Positions 1-9,350 of a DNA stretch of 64,000 nt are shown one piece after another; within the stretch, counting starts at the first letter, position 1; each line of letters starts with the position of its first letter. The stretch spans positions 60,779,606 through 60,843,605 of the forward strand of contig CM046854.1 in the NCBI GenBank assembly GCA_025617745.1. The letters run 5' to 3'. This DNA comes from Heliocidaris erythrogramma (lineage: Eukaryota > Echinodermata > Echinoidea > Camarodonta > Echinometridae). Under the pieces are notes generated by a model that was not told where the DNA came from, made no database searches, and was given only the letters and a program-made list of their open reading frames with translations. Both the position numbers and the translations under genes were made by a program.

Positions 1-470
1 ATTTTGAAATGAAATTTAAAAAGTTATTTCACATTATTTTCATGGCTGATTAAAAAAAATCTGCTGATATTTGTCAACAAAGCAAAAGCAATTCTTTACC
101 ACAATATTAGGGATATCTTCAAATGACTCAAAAGATTCATTTTTCAAAGTCGCATTGATAAAAAAAAAATAACGTTTTAATGTATTTTCCAATTCCTTCT
201 CCTTTTTCTCTCTTCCTCTGTATCCCCTCTTCCTACAAATATGAAATCAAACAAACTAAGTATCTAATATGAATGGTATTTTGAGGGACGTTACAAAACT
301 TCAAGCTCCATTCAAGTTAAAATTAACTTTATCCCCCAGAAGGATGTGGTTGACTCAAATGTACGGGACATGTATAGTAAAATGCACCGACAGAGATTAA
401 ATCTGCAAATGCCGAATGGCTATGTAGAAAAAAAGGAAGACGTTTAATGACGTTAACCATATATATTTAA
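1..470. other. Gene-free flank left of the fucosyltransferase block
   Basis: AT-rich sequence with no recognisable ORF or repeat. It lies 3' of the minus-strand fucosyltransferase gene and so may hold its 3' UTR. A TTTAAT near 443 reads ATTAAA on the minus strand and could be a weak polyadenylation signal. The similarity to the second copy of the locus begins at about 471. Confidence 0.4.
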
Positions 471-629
471 ATAGAGATTGGCAAATTTAAGTTAAATCAT
501 ATAAATGCATACCAAATAACAATCTGACCAGTGGACATGATGTGTGGTAGTGCATAGCAGGTAGTAAAGGAAGAGAAGTAAGATAGTAGTAGGGGCTGGT
601 AAACGAAGGTCCACCAATAGTTTTGGTTT

Positions 630-1850
630 TTAGAAATCGTGAGGGAATCTGGACGCGTTATAGGCACATTGCTTTGGCCACAAATTATATATCGTTGAAT
701 TAGCCCCCTCTTTGCTAATGCCTCTGGGTAAACCCTGTTCATAAGCCAAAAACTTTGCTAATATCTGGCAATGAAACGGCGGTTTTTTGCTCCTGTTTAT
801 TGAGCCATGTCGTTTCCACTTGAAGAATGAATTGTAAAGGGTATCATTTGAACCCACAAGATTGAGATAGTCAACAAGTTCTCTCATGGATCGAAAGTCT
901 TGGAGATGGATGAAAGAATTCGGGGGAGCGACTCGCTCATAATCTTCCCTCGGCGGACCATAAACGATTGGCAAGAGGTCATGTTGTAGGGCATTTCCCC
1001 AAAACTTCTCAGTGATGTAATCTCTGCATTCGCTGTTCTCCACTGCCAAGTAGAATTTGTAGGTACGGAGGGTCTTCCAGCAACTTTCGGAACTTCGAAT
1101 GCAACCTGGTTTACCACAATCTCCGTAGATATCCACTTGGATGTGCTCGGAAAGTTTCTTGACAAAGTCGAATCGTTTCCACGTAGTTCCTCTACAATTT
1201 GATGCCACCCAAACCACCATATTAGGTCGTCCCTGAACCCAGTTTCGACGGTCATCCTGAGCTATTTCTGGCGTGGTTTTGTCGTAAGAACCGTACGGAG
1301 TGTAGAAAGTCGAAGATGGTCGATGTGTGACGGTGTAGTTGTATAAGTGCTGAAACTTCCTTTGCGGAAATGCACTAGCCTCCTGGCTGTAAAAAACCCA
1401 GGCTTGATGGGGAGGGCGTCTCTTCTGCATTTCAACCCAGTCCCACTGTGATCGAAGAATATCATGAAGCACAACATGGCTCTCCCGCATTGTATCAAAG
1501 CTATTATCTACAACGAAACGCAACCCGCAATCTAATCCTGGGCATTCCTCGACGCGTTCCGGCGCTTGGAGCCTATTACTACCTACCCATTGCTGGATCT
1601 GACGGTAACACGGCGGCTTGGCCTCCGATGGCTCCATTTGCGGTTCTTGGGCTTTATTTTTCAGTTCAGAACCGGAACTCTTAGACACGGGTGTCGTAGG
1701 CCCAACAGCTGCTTGGTTATTAAACATGGTAAGTTTCCCTATACGAATGCCCGGCGCCTTCACCGAGTCGTTGTGGCTATAGCTATATGCGGAGAATAGT
1801 GCAATGAACACGCATGTCACCATTATCAAAATCAGCCGTTGTCGCTTCAT
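630..1850 (-). CDS. Alpha-1,3-fucosyltransferase (GT10), copy 1
   Basis: Golgi type II membrane glycosyltransferase of family GT10, expected to transfer fucose from GDP-fucose to N-acetylglucosamine (or glucose) of glycans in alpha-1,3 linkage. The product is 406 residues from the first ATG; a longer frame begins at TTG (1869-1871) and I do not use it. A short basic cytoplasmic tail is followed by one hydrophobic anchor (about residues 5-24), a Ser/Pro-rich stem, then the catalytic domain. Visible family motifs are NYTVTHRPSS and TPYGSY (about 171-188), VWVASNC (213-219), DIYGDCG (240-246) and the hallmark YKFYLAVENS...DYITEKFW (264-284) that binds GDP-fucose. N-glycosylation sequons occur near residues 171, 335, 384 and 398. 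The coding exon is uninterrupted and preceded by a splice acceptor, so there is probably a 5' non-coding exon. It is a paralogue of the gene at 45744-46979. Acceptor specificity cannot be read from sequence. Confidence 0.9.
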   Translation of the reverse strand: MKRQRLILIMVTCVFIALFSAYSYSHNDSVKAPGIRIGKLTMFNNQAAVGPTTPVSKSSGSELKNKAQEPQMEPSEAKPPCYRQIQQWVGSNRLQAPERVEECPGLDCGLRFVVDNSFDTMRESHVVLHDILRSQWDWVEMQKRRPPHQAWVFYSQEASAFPQRKFQHLYNYTVTHRPSSTFYTPYGSYDKTTPEIAQDDRRNWVQGRPNMVVWVASNCRGTTWKRFDFVKKLSEHIQVDIYGDCGKPGCIRSSESCWKTLRTYKFYLAVENSECRDYITEKFWGNALQHDLLPIVYGPPREDYERVAPPNSFIHLQDFRSMRELVDYLNLVGSNDTLYNSFFKWKRHGSINRSKKPPFHCQILAKFLAYEQGLPRGISKEGANSTIYNLWPKQCAYNASRFPHDF

Positions 1851-1875
1851 CTTTTCGTCGTTTTGATACAACCTA

Positions 1876-1895
1876 GACTATAAAACAGTAAGTTA
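1876..1895 (-). promoter_or_regulatory. Splice acceptor of a leader intron upstream of FUT copy 1
   Basis: On the minus strand TTACTGTTTTATAG ends at 1878, followed by a short 5' UTR and the ATG at 1850. The same site is conserved as TTACTGTTTTCTAG before the second copy. Conservation in both duplicates supports a spliced 5' leader exon further right, which I could not locate. Confidence 0.55.
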
Positions 1896-2150
1896 ATTTG
1901 AATTAAATGCAACAACATTCAACAGATTGCCGTAGAGTTCAGTAGAGCTCAATTATTACGTCACATTTTGTTCCTCTCACTGATTTAGTTTTAAGCAGCG
2001 GATTAAAGCAATTTTAAGTTCAGCAGGACATGATGAAAACAAATGTGTATACTCCGAACTCGAACAGTTCTAGCAAACACAGTTCCAAATCCACCACAAA
2101 GGTAATGTAACTCACATACGAGTTGTTGCACATATGATGATGATTTAGCC

Positions 2151-2436
2151 TATAATAGTTATATAGCTAGACGCCAAAATATGGTTATATCACAGCCTCA
2201 AACCCTTGATAAGCCTATAGAGCTCTCATTGTTCCGTACATCGGGTTACAGCAATGCATTGTGCAAGCCGTTGTCTTGCCTCATAGACTGTGGGATGACC
2301 ACGGAAATTCTCACTTTTCGTGGTCCACGATTTCGCCCCACTTATTTTTAGAGCCAGGATTTCATTTTAGGGGGCGGTTGTGGGGCACGCGAAGAGTGCG
2401 AAATTGGTGAGGAGCACGCAAACCGTGCTCCCCAGG
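2151..2436. other. Gene-free spacer
   Basis: No ORF, RNA gene or clear repeat that I can recognise between the end of the duplicated block and the first arm of the long-range inverted repeat. Confidence 0.35.
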
Positions 2437-2570
2437 GGCGATATTTTTTCGGAGGATGGGAAAGTCACTAGAGGAAAATCGACGCTCCTGATTGGCTCAA
2501 AAACTCTTGAGGTGTGATTCAGTACAGTGAGTCGAGTCAAGCACATGCACAGTTTACAGTACAGCTGGAA
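2437..2570. repeat. Long-range inverted repeat, left arm
   Basis: About 130 bp whose reverse complement recurs at 8885-9015. Shared landmarks are GGAGGATGGGAAAGTCACTA, CTCCTGATTGGCT, GTGTGATTCAGT and AAGCACATGCACAGT. The arms are about 6.4 kb apart and enclose the Helitron-like cluster and the MITE at 7151-8171. They may be two insertions of one family or the ends of one large element. Confidence 0.65.
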
Positions 2571-2599
2571 GTACATGTTATTGTATATCGCCTCAAATG

Positions 2600-2860
2600 T
2601 ATTACTCATTCCCTAATTATGGCAGACTAAACCGATCTGTAGATATCATTCGGGGGAGGGGAGGTGTAGGATATCGCGTCACTTAGTAATATCGGTTGCC
2701 ACGGTGTAAAGAAGGACCCCCTCCATCCCCCACAACCAAATCAACCAATATTTCCTTCGAAAATATTTCCACTATGATATGGATACGTATAGGATTACTC
2801 CTGTCTCCCCTCGCGCTGGGAGTAGGGTAGTAGGGAAAAGTCAATCCGTCGGTCCTCCCA
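2600..2860 (+). repeat. Repeat block A, forward copy
   Basis: A segment with ATCATTCGGGGG, a TAAAGAAGGA-type stretch and a CGCGCTGGG stretch. It recurs inverted at 3749-3860 (partial) and 4830-5070. It lies directly left of the first Helitron-like copy and appears to be one module of the same composite family. Confidence 0.6.
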
Positions 2861-2984
2861 AGATCCATATAATAAGGGGGCCATAATCCCCCTGAAAAGA
2901 AAATGACAATAAATTATTTTTTTCCCCCTCATTTTTGCATCCTTTACAAGGGACGTACCGCTAATTATGCACGTTATGTTTTGA

Positions 2985-3714
2985 CGAATAACACATTGAA
3001 GCCATACATGTACTGCGTGTACTATGTTTGCGCCGTAGTAGACATTGAACGTGTATACACACTACAGCATGTTGAGCTATGCCTATGTGGGGCACACGTC
3101 ACGCTGTTCTTGGCAATACACCAATTGAGGTTTCTCACCTTCACAGGTAAAAGGTATGGGTTGGGCATGAAGCTGGGGGTGACGGGATGCCAATGGAATG
3201 GGGGGGGGGGGGCAGGGGGAGGGTGGAGAGGGGGTAGTAGTAGGGAAAGTCAATCCGTCGGTCCTCCCAAGATTCATATAAGGGGGCCATAATCCCCCTA
3301 AAAATAAAATGACAATAAATAAATTTTTTTTCTCATTTTTGCATCTTTTACAGGCCTGGGACGTACAGCTAATTATGCATGTTATGTTTTCATGGCCTTA
3401 ATTTCTCTGAGTCAACCACAGAAACATGGCAAGATCAAAACGCTCCCTCTAGGTCTATTCATGGATATTCTACTCGAACATAATTATATCCATATCATTT
3501 AGTCTTCATCAAGATGAACATGTATTTTCTTCAGAACTCATGCAAGCTTTGGATAAATAACAGATACTCACATGTTGTAAATACTTCTTTGGTAAAAAAT
3601 AACTTTACCCGACTTTTTTTTTTATTCTCTTGATTATTGTGACAAATATACGGTACGGTCATTAATCATAAACACAACTAGCGCCCGCGGATGTCCACGG
3701 GCTGCTTCTGCTAG
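2985..3714 (+). mobile_element. Helitron-like non-autonomous element, copy 1
   Basis: The 3' end has the Helitron signature: a hairpin GCCCGCG-GATGTC-CACGGGC (3683-3702), 8 nt of spacer, then terminal CTAG (3711-3714) followed by T. The copy at 6162-6904 shares the body and the same end. No Rep/helicase ORF is present, so it would move in trans. An internal direct repeat (about 2865-2975 versus 3255-3395) is also present. The 5' boundary is uncertain; 2985 is where similarity to copy 2 begins. Confidence 0.6.
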
Positions 3715-3748
3715 TATATTAGCAGAAGCTAGTATATTAGCACCGTTG

Positions 3749-3860
3749 CAACCGATATTCCTAAGTGACGTGATCTCCTACACCTCCCCTCCCCCGAATG
3801 ATGTCTACATATCGGTTTAGTCTGTCATATAAGGGAATGAATTGAGGTGATATACAAAAC
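3749..3860 (-). repeat. Repeat block A, inverted partial copy
   Basis: Reverse-complement relative of about 2600-2715, recognisable by CCTAAGTGACGTGATCTCCT and ATCGGTTTAGTCTG. It starts a few tens of bases after the first Helitron-like CTAG end, next to a near palindrome CTTCTGCTAGTATATTAGCA that repeats the end sequence. Confidence 0.6.
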
Positions 3861-3954
3861 ATCTTTCCAACTGTATGAAGGCCATTTTCCCCATTCATGT
3901 CAATTCAGCTGTAATAGGAATAACTTATGCCACAACCACCCAAATGTGCGGTTA

Positions 3955-4006
3955 GGTAAACCCTAAACACTAAGCCTAACCCTAACCTTAAACCCTAAAC
4001 TCCAAA
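3955..4006. repeat. Degenerate telomere-like CCCTAA stretch
   Basis: Several imperfect copies of CCCTAA/CCTAAC. A shorter related stretch follows the same GCGGTTAGG sequence at about 5176-5200, so it travels with the repeat family rather than marking a chromosome end. Confidence 0.5.
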
Positions 4007-4016
4007 GCCTACCCCC

Positions 4017-4370
4017 CCCCCTTCTGCGGATCTTCTTCTTATCATCTCTGAATTTGATATCCTTTTTCTTGATTTTTGCTTTTTTGGATACCATAAACGC
4101 GTAATCCGGGTTATGCGCTTCAATGAGACATGCCCCCCCCCCCCCAGCGACCGCCGTGAAATCATAGAGTTACATACAAAACTGAGTGAACATGCAGTAC
4201 ATGTAGAAGTGCCCTGTGCGAACGAATATTAAACACGTGTGTTGTTGCGCCGTATATACTGTACATTGAAGCCATCCATGCATGTGGATTATGGCCTTGG
4301 AGTTAGTACACGTCACGCTGTTCTTTGCAATACACCAATTGAGATTTCTCCCCTTCACAGGTAAAGGGTA
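4017..4370 (+). mobile_element. Helitron-like family, third partial copy
   Basis: Direct relative of about 5864-6340, with shared GCGGATCTTCTTCTTATCAT, GGGTTATGCGCTT and TACACCAATTGAG landmarks. It lacks the 3' hairpin and CTAG end. At 4370-4480 it abuts an inverted copy of the 2860-2970 segment, so at least two family members are joined head to head here. Confidence 0.5.
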
Positions 4371-4479
4371 TAATTAGCGGTACGTCCCTTGTAAAGGATA
4401 CAAAAATGAGCAAAAAACGAATTTATTGTCATTTTCTTTTCAGGGGGATTAGGGCCCCCTTATATGGGTCTTGGGAGGA

Positions 4480-4830
4480 CCGACGCGCAATGGGCCAGAA
4501 TTGCTCCAAAGTGCGCCAAAATTCATATTCACTGAGAGTTATTTAAACTTAAAACTTAAATGATGGGTCTATGGGTATTCAGACCCGTAGAATCAAATGA
4601 AAATATTTTGGAATACCTATGACGTCATTAAAAGTTTCGAGTCTATTTGAATATAAATGACCCACTTAAAATTAATTTCAAGAAGAAATATTGCTCAGAG
4701 GTGTTCTACACGTTGTAATCTTTGCTTAGAACGTGAACAAAAATTAATTCTGTTTCATTGACCAAATCCCTATTTTGGCGCACTTTTGCTCACACCTGGC
4801 CCACTGTGCGACGGACTGGCTTTTCCCTAC
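4480..4830. other. Gene-free insert within the repeat cluster
   Basis: AT-rich segment between two inverted repeat blocks. It has GGCCCA/TGGGCC ends (about 4491 and 4797) with GCGCCAAAA-like and TTTTGGCGC-like matches close inside, which suggests a small foldback insertion. No coding potential seen. Confidence 0.4.
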
Positions 4831-5070
4831 TATCCTCCCTACTATCCTCCCGTCACCCCAGCGCGAGGGGAAACGGGAGTAATATCCTCTATGTATTAAT
4901 ATCATAGTGGAAATATTTTCGAAGGAAGTTTTGGTTGGGGGGGGGGGGGGGCGCTCCTTCTTTACACCGTGGCAACCGACATTCCTAAGTGACGTGATCT
5001 CCTACATCCCCCGAATGATGTATACAGATCTGTTTAGTCTGTCCTAAGGGAATGAATAATATATTTGAGG
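4830..5070 (-). repeat. Repeat block A, inverted copy
   Basis: Reverse complement of most of 2600-2860, with a matching AGCGCGAGGGG-type stretch, ATCATAGTGGAAATATTTTC and CTTCTTTACACCGTGGCAAC. It contains a long G tract at about 4938. Confidence 0.65.
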
Positions 5071-5850
5071 CGATATAAAATAACATGTTTCCAACGGTAT
5101 GAGGGCCATTCTCCCCATTCATGTCAGTTGTTGATAATAGGAATGATTTATGCGACAGCAATGCACCCAAATGTGCGGTTAGGTAAACCCTAACCCTATA
5201 TATTGTTTTCATTTTGGGTGGCTGTCGCAAAAGGAAATTTACCCTAGTATATGCTTCCATGATATGAGTAAAAAGTAGAAATAGATTAAATTTAAATAAA
5301 GAGTCCTTAAATATGAATTAGTGGCCGAAATCCCCCTTTTTTCATTTTACCTGTTACATGTTCCTTCCCTTCACTTTGTCTCATCGAACACCATTCCCCA
5401 CAATAAATAATAAAAACAATTGAAGCACAGAAAGAATTTATAAAACAGTTTATAAAGTAATGAATTCTTACACTAATCACTTGAACTTCCAAAGGAGCCG
5501 AATTTTCACAAATAAAAGGCAGAAAATTTTACAGGCACCTGAATCGATCCGAATCGATCGCGACGACCGCTCCCGGGGGATGTCTCATTGAGACCTGTAC
5601 ATCATCCGCTTAGATTAAAAAGCAGATTCCAGTAGGGGCAGATTTTCATACCCTGAACAGGGAAACCCGTGTATCTCTGATTTTCATACCATTTTAATGG
5701 CGATGTTATATCTTGCTTGGTATTTTACATCCTATATCTATTTGAGGATTACATCATCATCATAGACTTCTATTTAGCCAACTGAAAGGAACCGTTCAAA
5801 AATAAATTAACCTAATTTGGAACACATTACTGAACTATATCCCCCTCCCC
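5071..5850. other. Gene-free interval
   Basis: AT-rich sequence with a short telomere-like run near 5190. I see no gene. Short ORFs here have no recognisable motif. Confidence 0.35.
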
Positions 5851-5863
5851 TCCCCCTTCAGCG

Positions 5864-6904
5864 GATCTTCTTCTTATCATCTCTGAATTTGATACCCTTT
5901 TTCTTGATTTTTGCTTGCTTTTTATTAATATACGCGTAACCCGGGTTATGCGCTTATTGCTGAAAAGGTACCCTTTTTATCCGTTTTCTTGTACGTGGAT
6001 GATGCTTGATGTACCGTCCTCAATGAGAAATGCCCTCCCTCCCCGTAACCATGAAGCTACAAAATAATAATGTAACTCTATATGCGTGAAACATATAGGA
6101 CATGCACTACATGTAGAAATACACATGCGCTGTGCGAACGAATAACACGTGTGTTGATGCGCCGTATACATTGAAGCCATACATGTACTGCGTGTACTAT
6201 GTTTGCGCCGTAGTAGACATTGAACGTGTATACACACTACAGCATGTTGAGCTATGCCTATGTGGGGCACACGTCACGCTGTTCTTGGCAATACACCAAT
6301 TGAGGTTTCTCACCTTCACAGGTAAAGGGTATGGGTTGGGCATGAAGCTGGGGGTGACGGGATGCCAATGGAATGGGGGGTACAACTTATCCCTTTAGGG
6401 GGGGGAGGGGCAGGGGGGCGAGGGGTAGTAGTAGGGAAAAGTCAATCCGTCGGTCCTCCCAAGATTCATATAAGGGGGCCATAATCCCCCTAAAAATAAA
6501 ATGACAATAAATAAATTTTTTTCTCATTTTTGCATCTTTTACAGGGGACGTACAGCTAGTTATGCATGTTATGTTTTCATGGCCTTAATTTCTCTGAGTA
6601 TTAAACCACAGAAGCATGGCAAGATCAAATCTCTCCCTCTAGCTCTAAGCATGGATATACATGTACTACATAATTATATCCATATCATTTAGACTTCATC
6701 AAGATGAAAATGTATTTTTTCAGAACTCATGCAAGATTTGGATAAATAACACATACTCATATGTTGTAAATACCTCTTGGTAAAAAATATGACACTTTTC
6801 CCCGACTTTTTTAATTCACTTGATTATGGTGACAAATATACGGTACGGTGACTAATCATAAACACAGCTAGCGCCCGTGAATGTCCACGGGCTGCTTCTG
6901 CTAG
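5864..6904 (+). mobile_element. Helitron-like non-autonomous element, copy 2
   Basis: Best-preserved member of the family. The 3' end is a perfect 7-bp-stem hairpin GCCCGTG-AATGTC-CACGGGC (6873-6892), 8 nt, then CTAG (6901-6904) and T. The interval 6162-6904 matches copy 1 closely and 5864-6340 matches the third copy. Short frames shared by the copies are identical over tens of codons, but this reflects recent DNA identity rather than a demonstrated protein. Confidence 0.65.
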
Positions 6905-7142
6905 TATATATATAGATACACACGCAGCATGCATCCAGTCATGTATGATTAACAACCAGAAGTGACTGGGAGGTCATAAAAGTCAATCTGCATCAAGATT
7001 TTCAAAACAAAAGGCTATGGTGTCAAAATATCTGGCATTTTGTTCTTGTCCCAGAAGTTATTTATAAACAAGTCATGTGCACTGGCGGGGAGATCGAATG
7101 ATTTTTTTTCCCCCCATAGAAGAACGGGGAGGGTAAAATGTT

Positions 7143-8179
7143 TCCTAGAGGCCTTTTACACTCCCTGCTGGACCGCTCCAAGTTAGACCGCTCTAGAGGA
7201 ACGTTCTTGAAGAACGCTTTGTTTGCTTTCACACTCCGCGCAATTTTTATATCTCAAATCGCTCAACGAATCAAAGTGGTCTTGTTGCTATGACAGCTCA
7301 GGTAAGCGGGCAAATTTTTTCGCGCGGAAATCAAACCGTATACTGCCTGCCTGATGCATTTATCTCTATATCTTTCCAAGGCTTCTTTTTTTCTTTGTTT
7401 TTATCATCCTATCGTCTTTTCTTTCTTTAGATTTCTTATTTTTTTCTTTGTTTTTATCATTCTATCGTTTTATCTTCAATCTTTCCCTGTTTTCCTTTGT
7501 TTTTCTTTGTTTTTATCATTCTGTCATTTTCTCTTTCTATCTTTCTTTGTTTTCTTTTGTCTTTCTCTCTTTTTATTCATTCTGTCATTTTCCCTTGCTA
7601 TCTTTCCTTTTTTTTACCATTCTATCGTTTTCTCTTTCTATCTTTCTTTGTTTTCTTTTGTCTTTCTTTATTTTTATTCATTCTATCATTTTCCCTTGCT
7701 ATCTGTTCTTTCTATTCATCATTCTATCATTTCCTCTTTCTGTCCCTCCTTATGTTTTCCTTTTATCGTCTTCTCTTTCTTTAAATTTCTTATGTTTTTC
7801 TTGTTTTTATTCATTCTATTATTTTTCCTTTCTATTGTTCTTTCTTTTATCATTCTATCATTTCCTCTTCCATCTTTCCTTGTGTTTTCTTTCTATAGGA
7901 CAATCAAGGAAAATCACAGGAGATTTCCCCGCGCAACACACACTCACTTCCGGTTGAAGTACGCTTTATTTAGGATCGCTTTGCTTTCACATTGCCACGT
8001 TGGAGCGGTCTAACTAAGAACCGTTCCTCAAGACCACCTCGCGAGGTGGTCTTCTGGAGCGCTCCAGAAGAACGCTTCCTGGACCACTTGAGCATTCACA
8101 CTCACCTGGCCCGGGAACCGCTCCAGAGGAACCGTTCTTAGAGCGCTCTAACGAAGTGAGTGTGAAAGGGCTCCTAGAG
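7143..8179. mobile_element. MITE with 8-bp target duplication (hAT-like)
   Basis: TCCTAGAG at 7143-7150 and 8172-8179 flanks 7151-8171. The ends are inverted: GCCTTTTACACTC at left and the complement of GCCCTTTCACACTC at right. Subterminal GACCGCTC/GAGCGGTC and AGGAACG/CGTTCCT motifs are inverted too, including a GACCACCTCGCGAGGTGGTC palindrome near 8032. The centre (7354-7900) is a pyrimidine-rich compound microsatellite; its long frames are low-complexity Phe/Ser/Leu and not genes. An 8-bp duplication fits the hAT or P superfamilies. There is no transposase. Confidence 0.75.
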
Positions 8180-8335
8180 AGAAAGAGAGTGGGCGAGGGA
8201 GAGAGAGAGGCAGAGAGAACGAGGGAAGATTTGATGAAGACAGACTAAGGCATAGTGGGAAGTGGAAAGTGAGATCGAGAAGGAAAGATGTGAAGGAAAG
8301 ATGAGAGAAAGAGAGAGAGGGGAGGGGGTAGTATC
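8172..8335 (+). repeat. Purine-rich (GA) microsatellite
   Basis: Long GAGA/GAAAG tract directly to the right of the MITE. Low complexity, no coding content. Confidence 0.7.
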
Positions 8336-8339
8336 ATTA

Positions 8340-8884
8340 AGAACGACCATAATCATGTGGATATTAAGGGATTGAAATTAAGGCAAGCAAAGGGATGGGG
8401 GCCCAGGAGAGCAGATGAAGATATACTCAAAAAGAGATCATTCCACAAGAGAAATAATGTAGAATTTCAGATATATTTTAAAAGAAGAAGGGGATAAGAT
8501 AAAGATAAGAAATGACTGATCTTTTGATGGGAAAATTAAACCATCAATTTTATTCTTTTCATTATTTGGGAATGTTACCATGGACAAGTCTCATTTCCAA
8601 ATAGCAGTGATGTCAGACTTGGCTACCATTTGCAATTTATGATGGCAAAGTCCTCACTCACTTGTTTCTTCTGATGATACTATCATTCCAACTCCCGCCC
8701 TTCGATCAGGCTGAAACACACTCGATTTTCATGACATAATCTGCAGACTCAAATACATGTACTACATAGGTAGTGTACATACACACAGCAGCCACGTGGT
8801 CAACAGCAACACGCTTAACTATACCACTGCGTGAGAGTAGTGCGGTAATTATTAAACAAAGCGACTAAATAACTGCACTGTGTG
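8340..8884. other. Gene-free interval
   Basis: Mixed AT-rich DNA with no ORF or repeat I can support. Confidence 0.35.
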
Positions 8885-9015
8885 TAGCTGTAATGTATAC
8901 TGTGCATGTGCTTGACTAGACTCACTGAATCACACCTATCCCAAGAGTTTTTTTAGCCAATCAGGAGCCTCGATTTTCCTCTAGTGACTTTCCCATCCTC
9001 CGAAAAAAAAAATAT
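8885..9015. repeat. Long-range inverted repeat, right arm
   Basis: Reverse complement of about 2437-2570 (see that entry). Differences include a longer A tract and small indels, so the two arms have diverged. Confidence 0.65.
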
Positions 9016-9019
9016 CGCC

Positions 9020-9350
9020 TCCAAGGATGGGTGCAGGGAGGGGAGTTTCCCCCCTCCCGCGCGAATTTGAGAGATAGATAACGGCTTGTAGCAAACAATT
9101 TTTTGAGGCGGAAAGTTAGTTCGACTCCGTGGCTGCTTTTCAGTTATTTGGACGCAATATTGCACTGAATGTAACAGGGGTGGGTGCAGGGAGGGGGAGT
9201 TTCCCCCTCCCGCGCGAAGCGCGAAAGTTCTTACGTTTTACAGCAAATTTGAGAAATCGATAACGGCTCGTAGCAAACAATTTTTTTAGGCGGAAAGTTA
9301 TAGTTTATAGGCCTGGAATGTTTTTCAATGTTTTGGACGCAACATGTCAC
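9020..9350 (+). repeat. Tandem repeat, two units of about 160 bp
   Basis: Units near 9020-9180 and 9181-9350 share GGGTGCAGGGAGGGG, CCCTCCCGCGCGAA, AAACAATTTTTT and TTTGGACGCAA. A third, more diverged relative is at about 10437-10545. The sequence is G/C-rich at one end, like the GCGAGCGAG-type repeats scattered in the window. Confidence 0.6.

Larger units (their letters stand above)
471..2143 (-). repeat. Duplicated fucosyltransferase block, copy 1
   Basis: This block (3' flank, coding exon, leader-intron acceptor and about 250 bp upstream) aligns with 45592-47316 in the same orientation. Similarity starts at an AATAGAGATTGG-type segment and ends beyond CAAAGGTAATGTAA. Divergence includes substitutions throughout and small indels, so this is an older duplication than the near-identical one at 17.2-23.2 kb. 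The roughly 43 kb between the copies is mostly transposon sequence. Confidence 0.85.

Noticed and set aside
884..1799. Other-frame ORFs across fucosyltransferase copy 1 (and 45998-46925 across copy 2)
   Set aside because: They overlap a well-supported GT10 gene and show no domain. They are conserved only because the duplicates are similar.
2903..3292. 129-codon plus-strand ORF (repeated at 6132-6398)
   Set aside because: Identical peptide in two copies only reflects recent DNA identity of Helitron-like repeats. It ends in a poly-G run and has no family motif.
3955..4006. Possible telomere or chromosome-end signal
   Set aside because: The CCCTAA units are degenerate, internal and repeated within a transposon family.
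7354..8013. Long overlapping plus-strand ORFs rich in Phe, Ser and Leu
   Set aside because: They are the translation of a pyrimidine-rich microsatellite inside a MITE. Three frames are open at once and there are no motifs.
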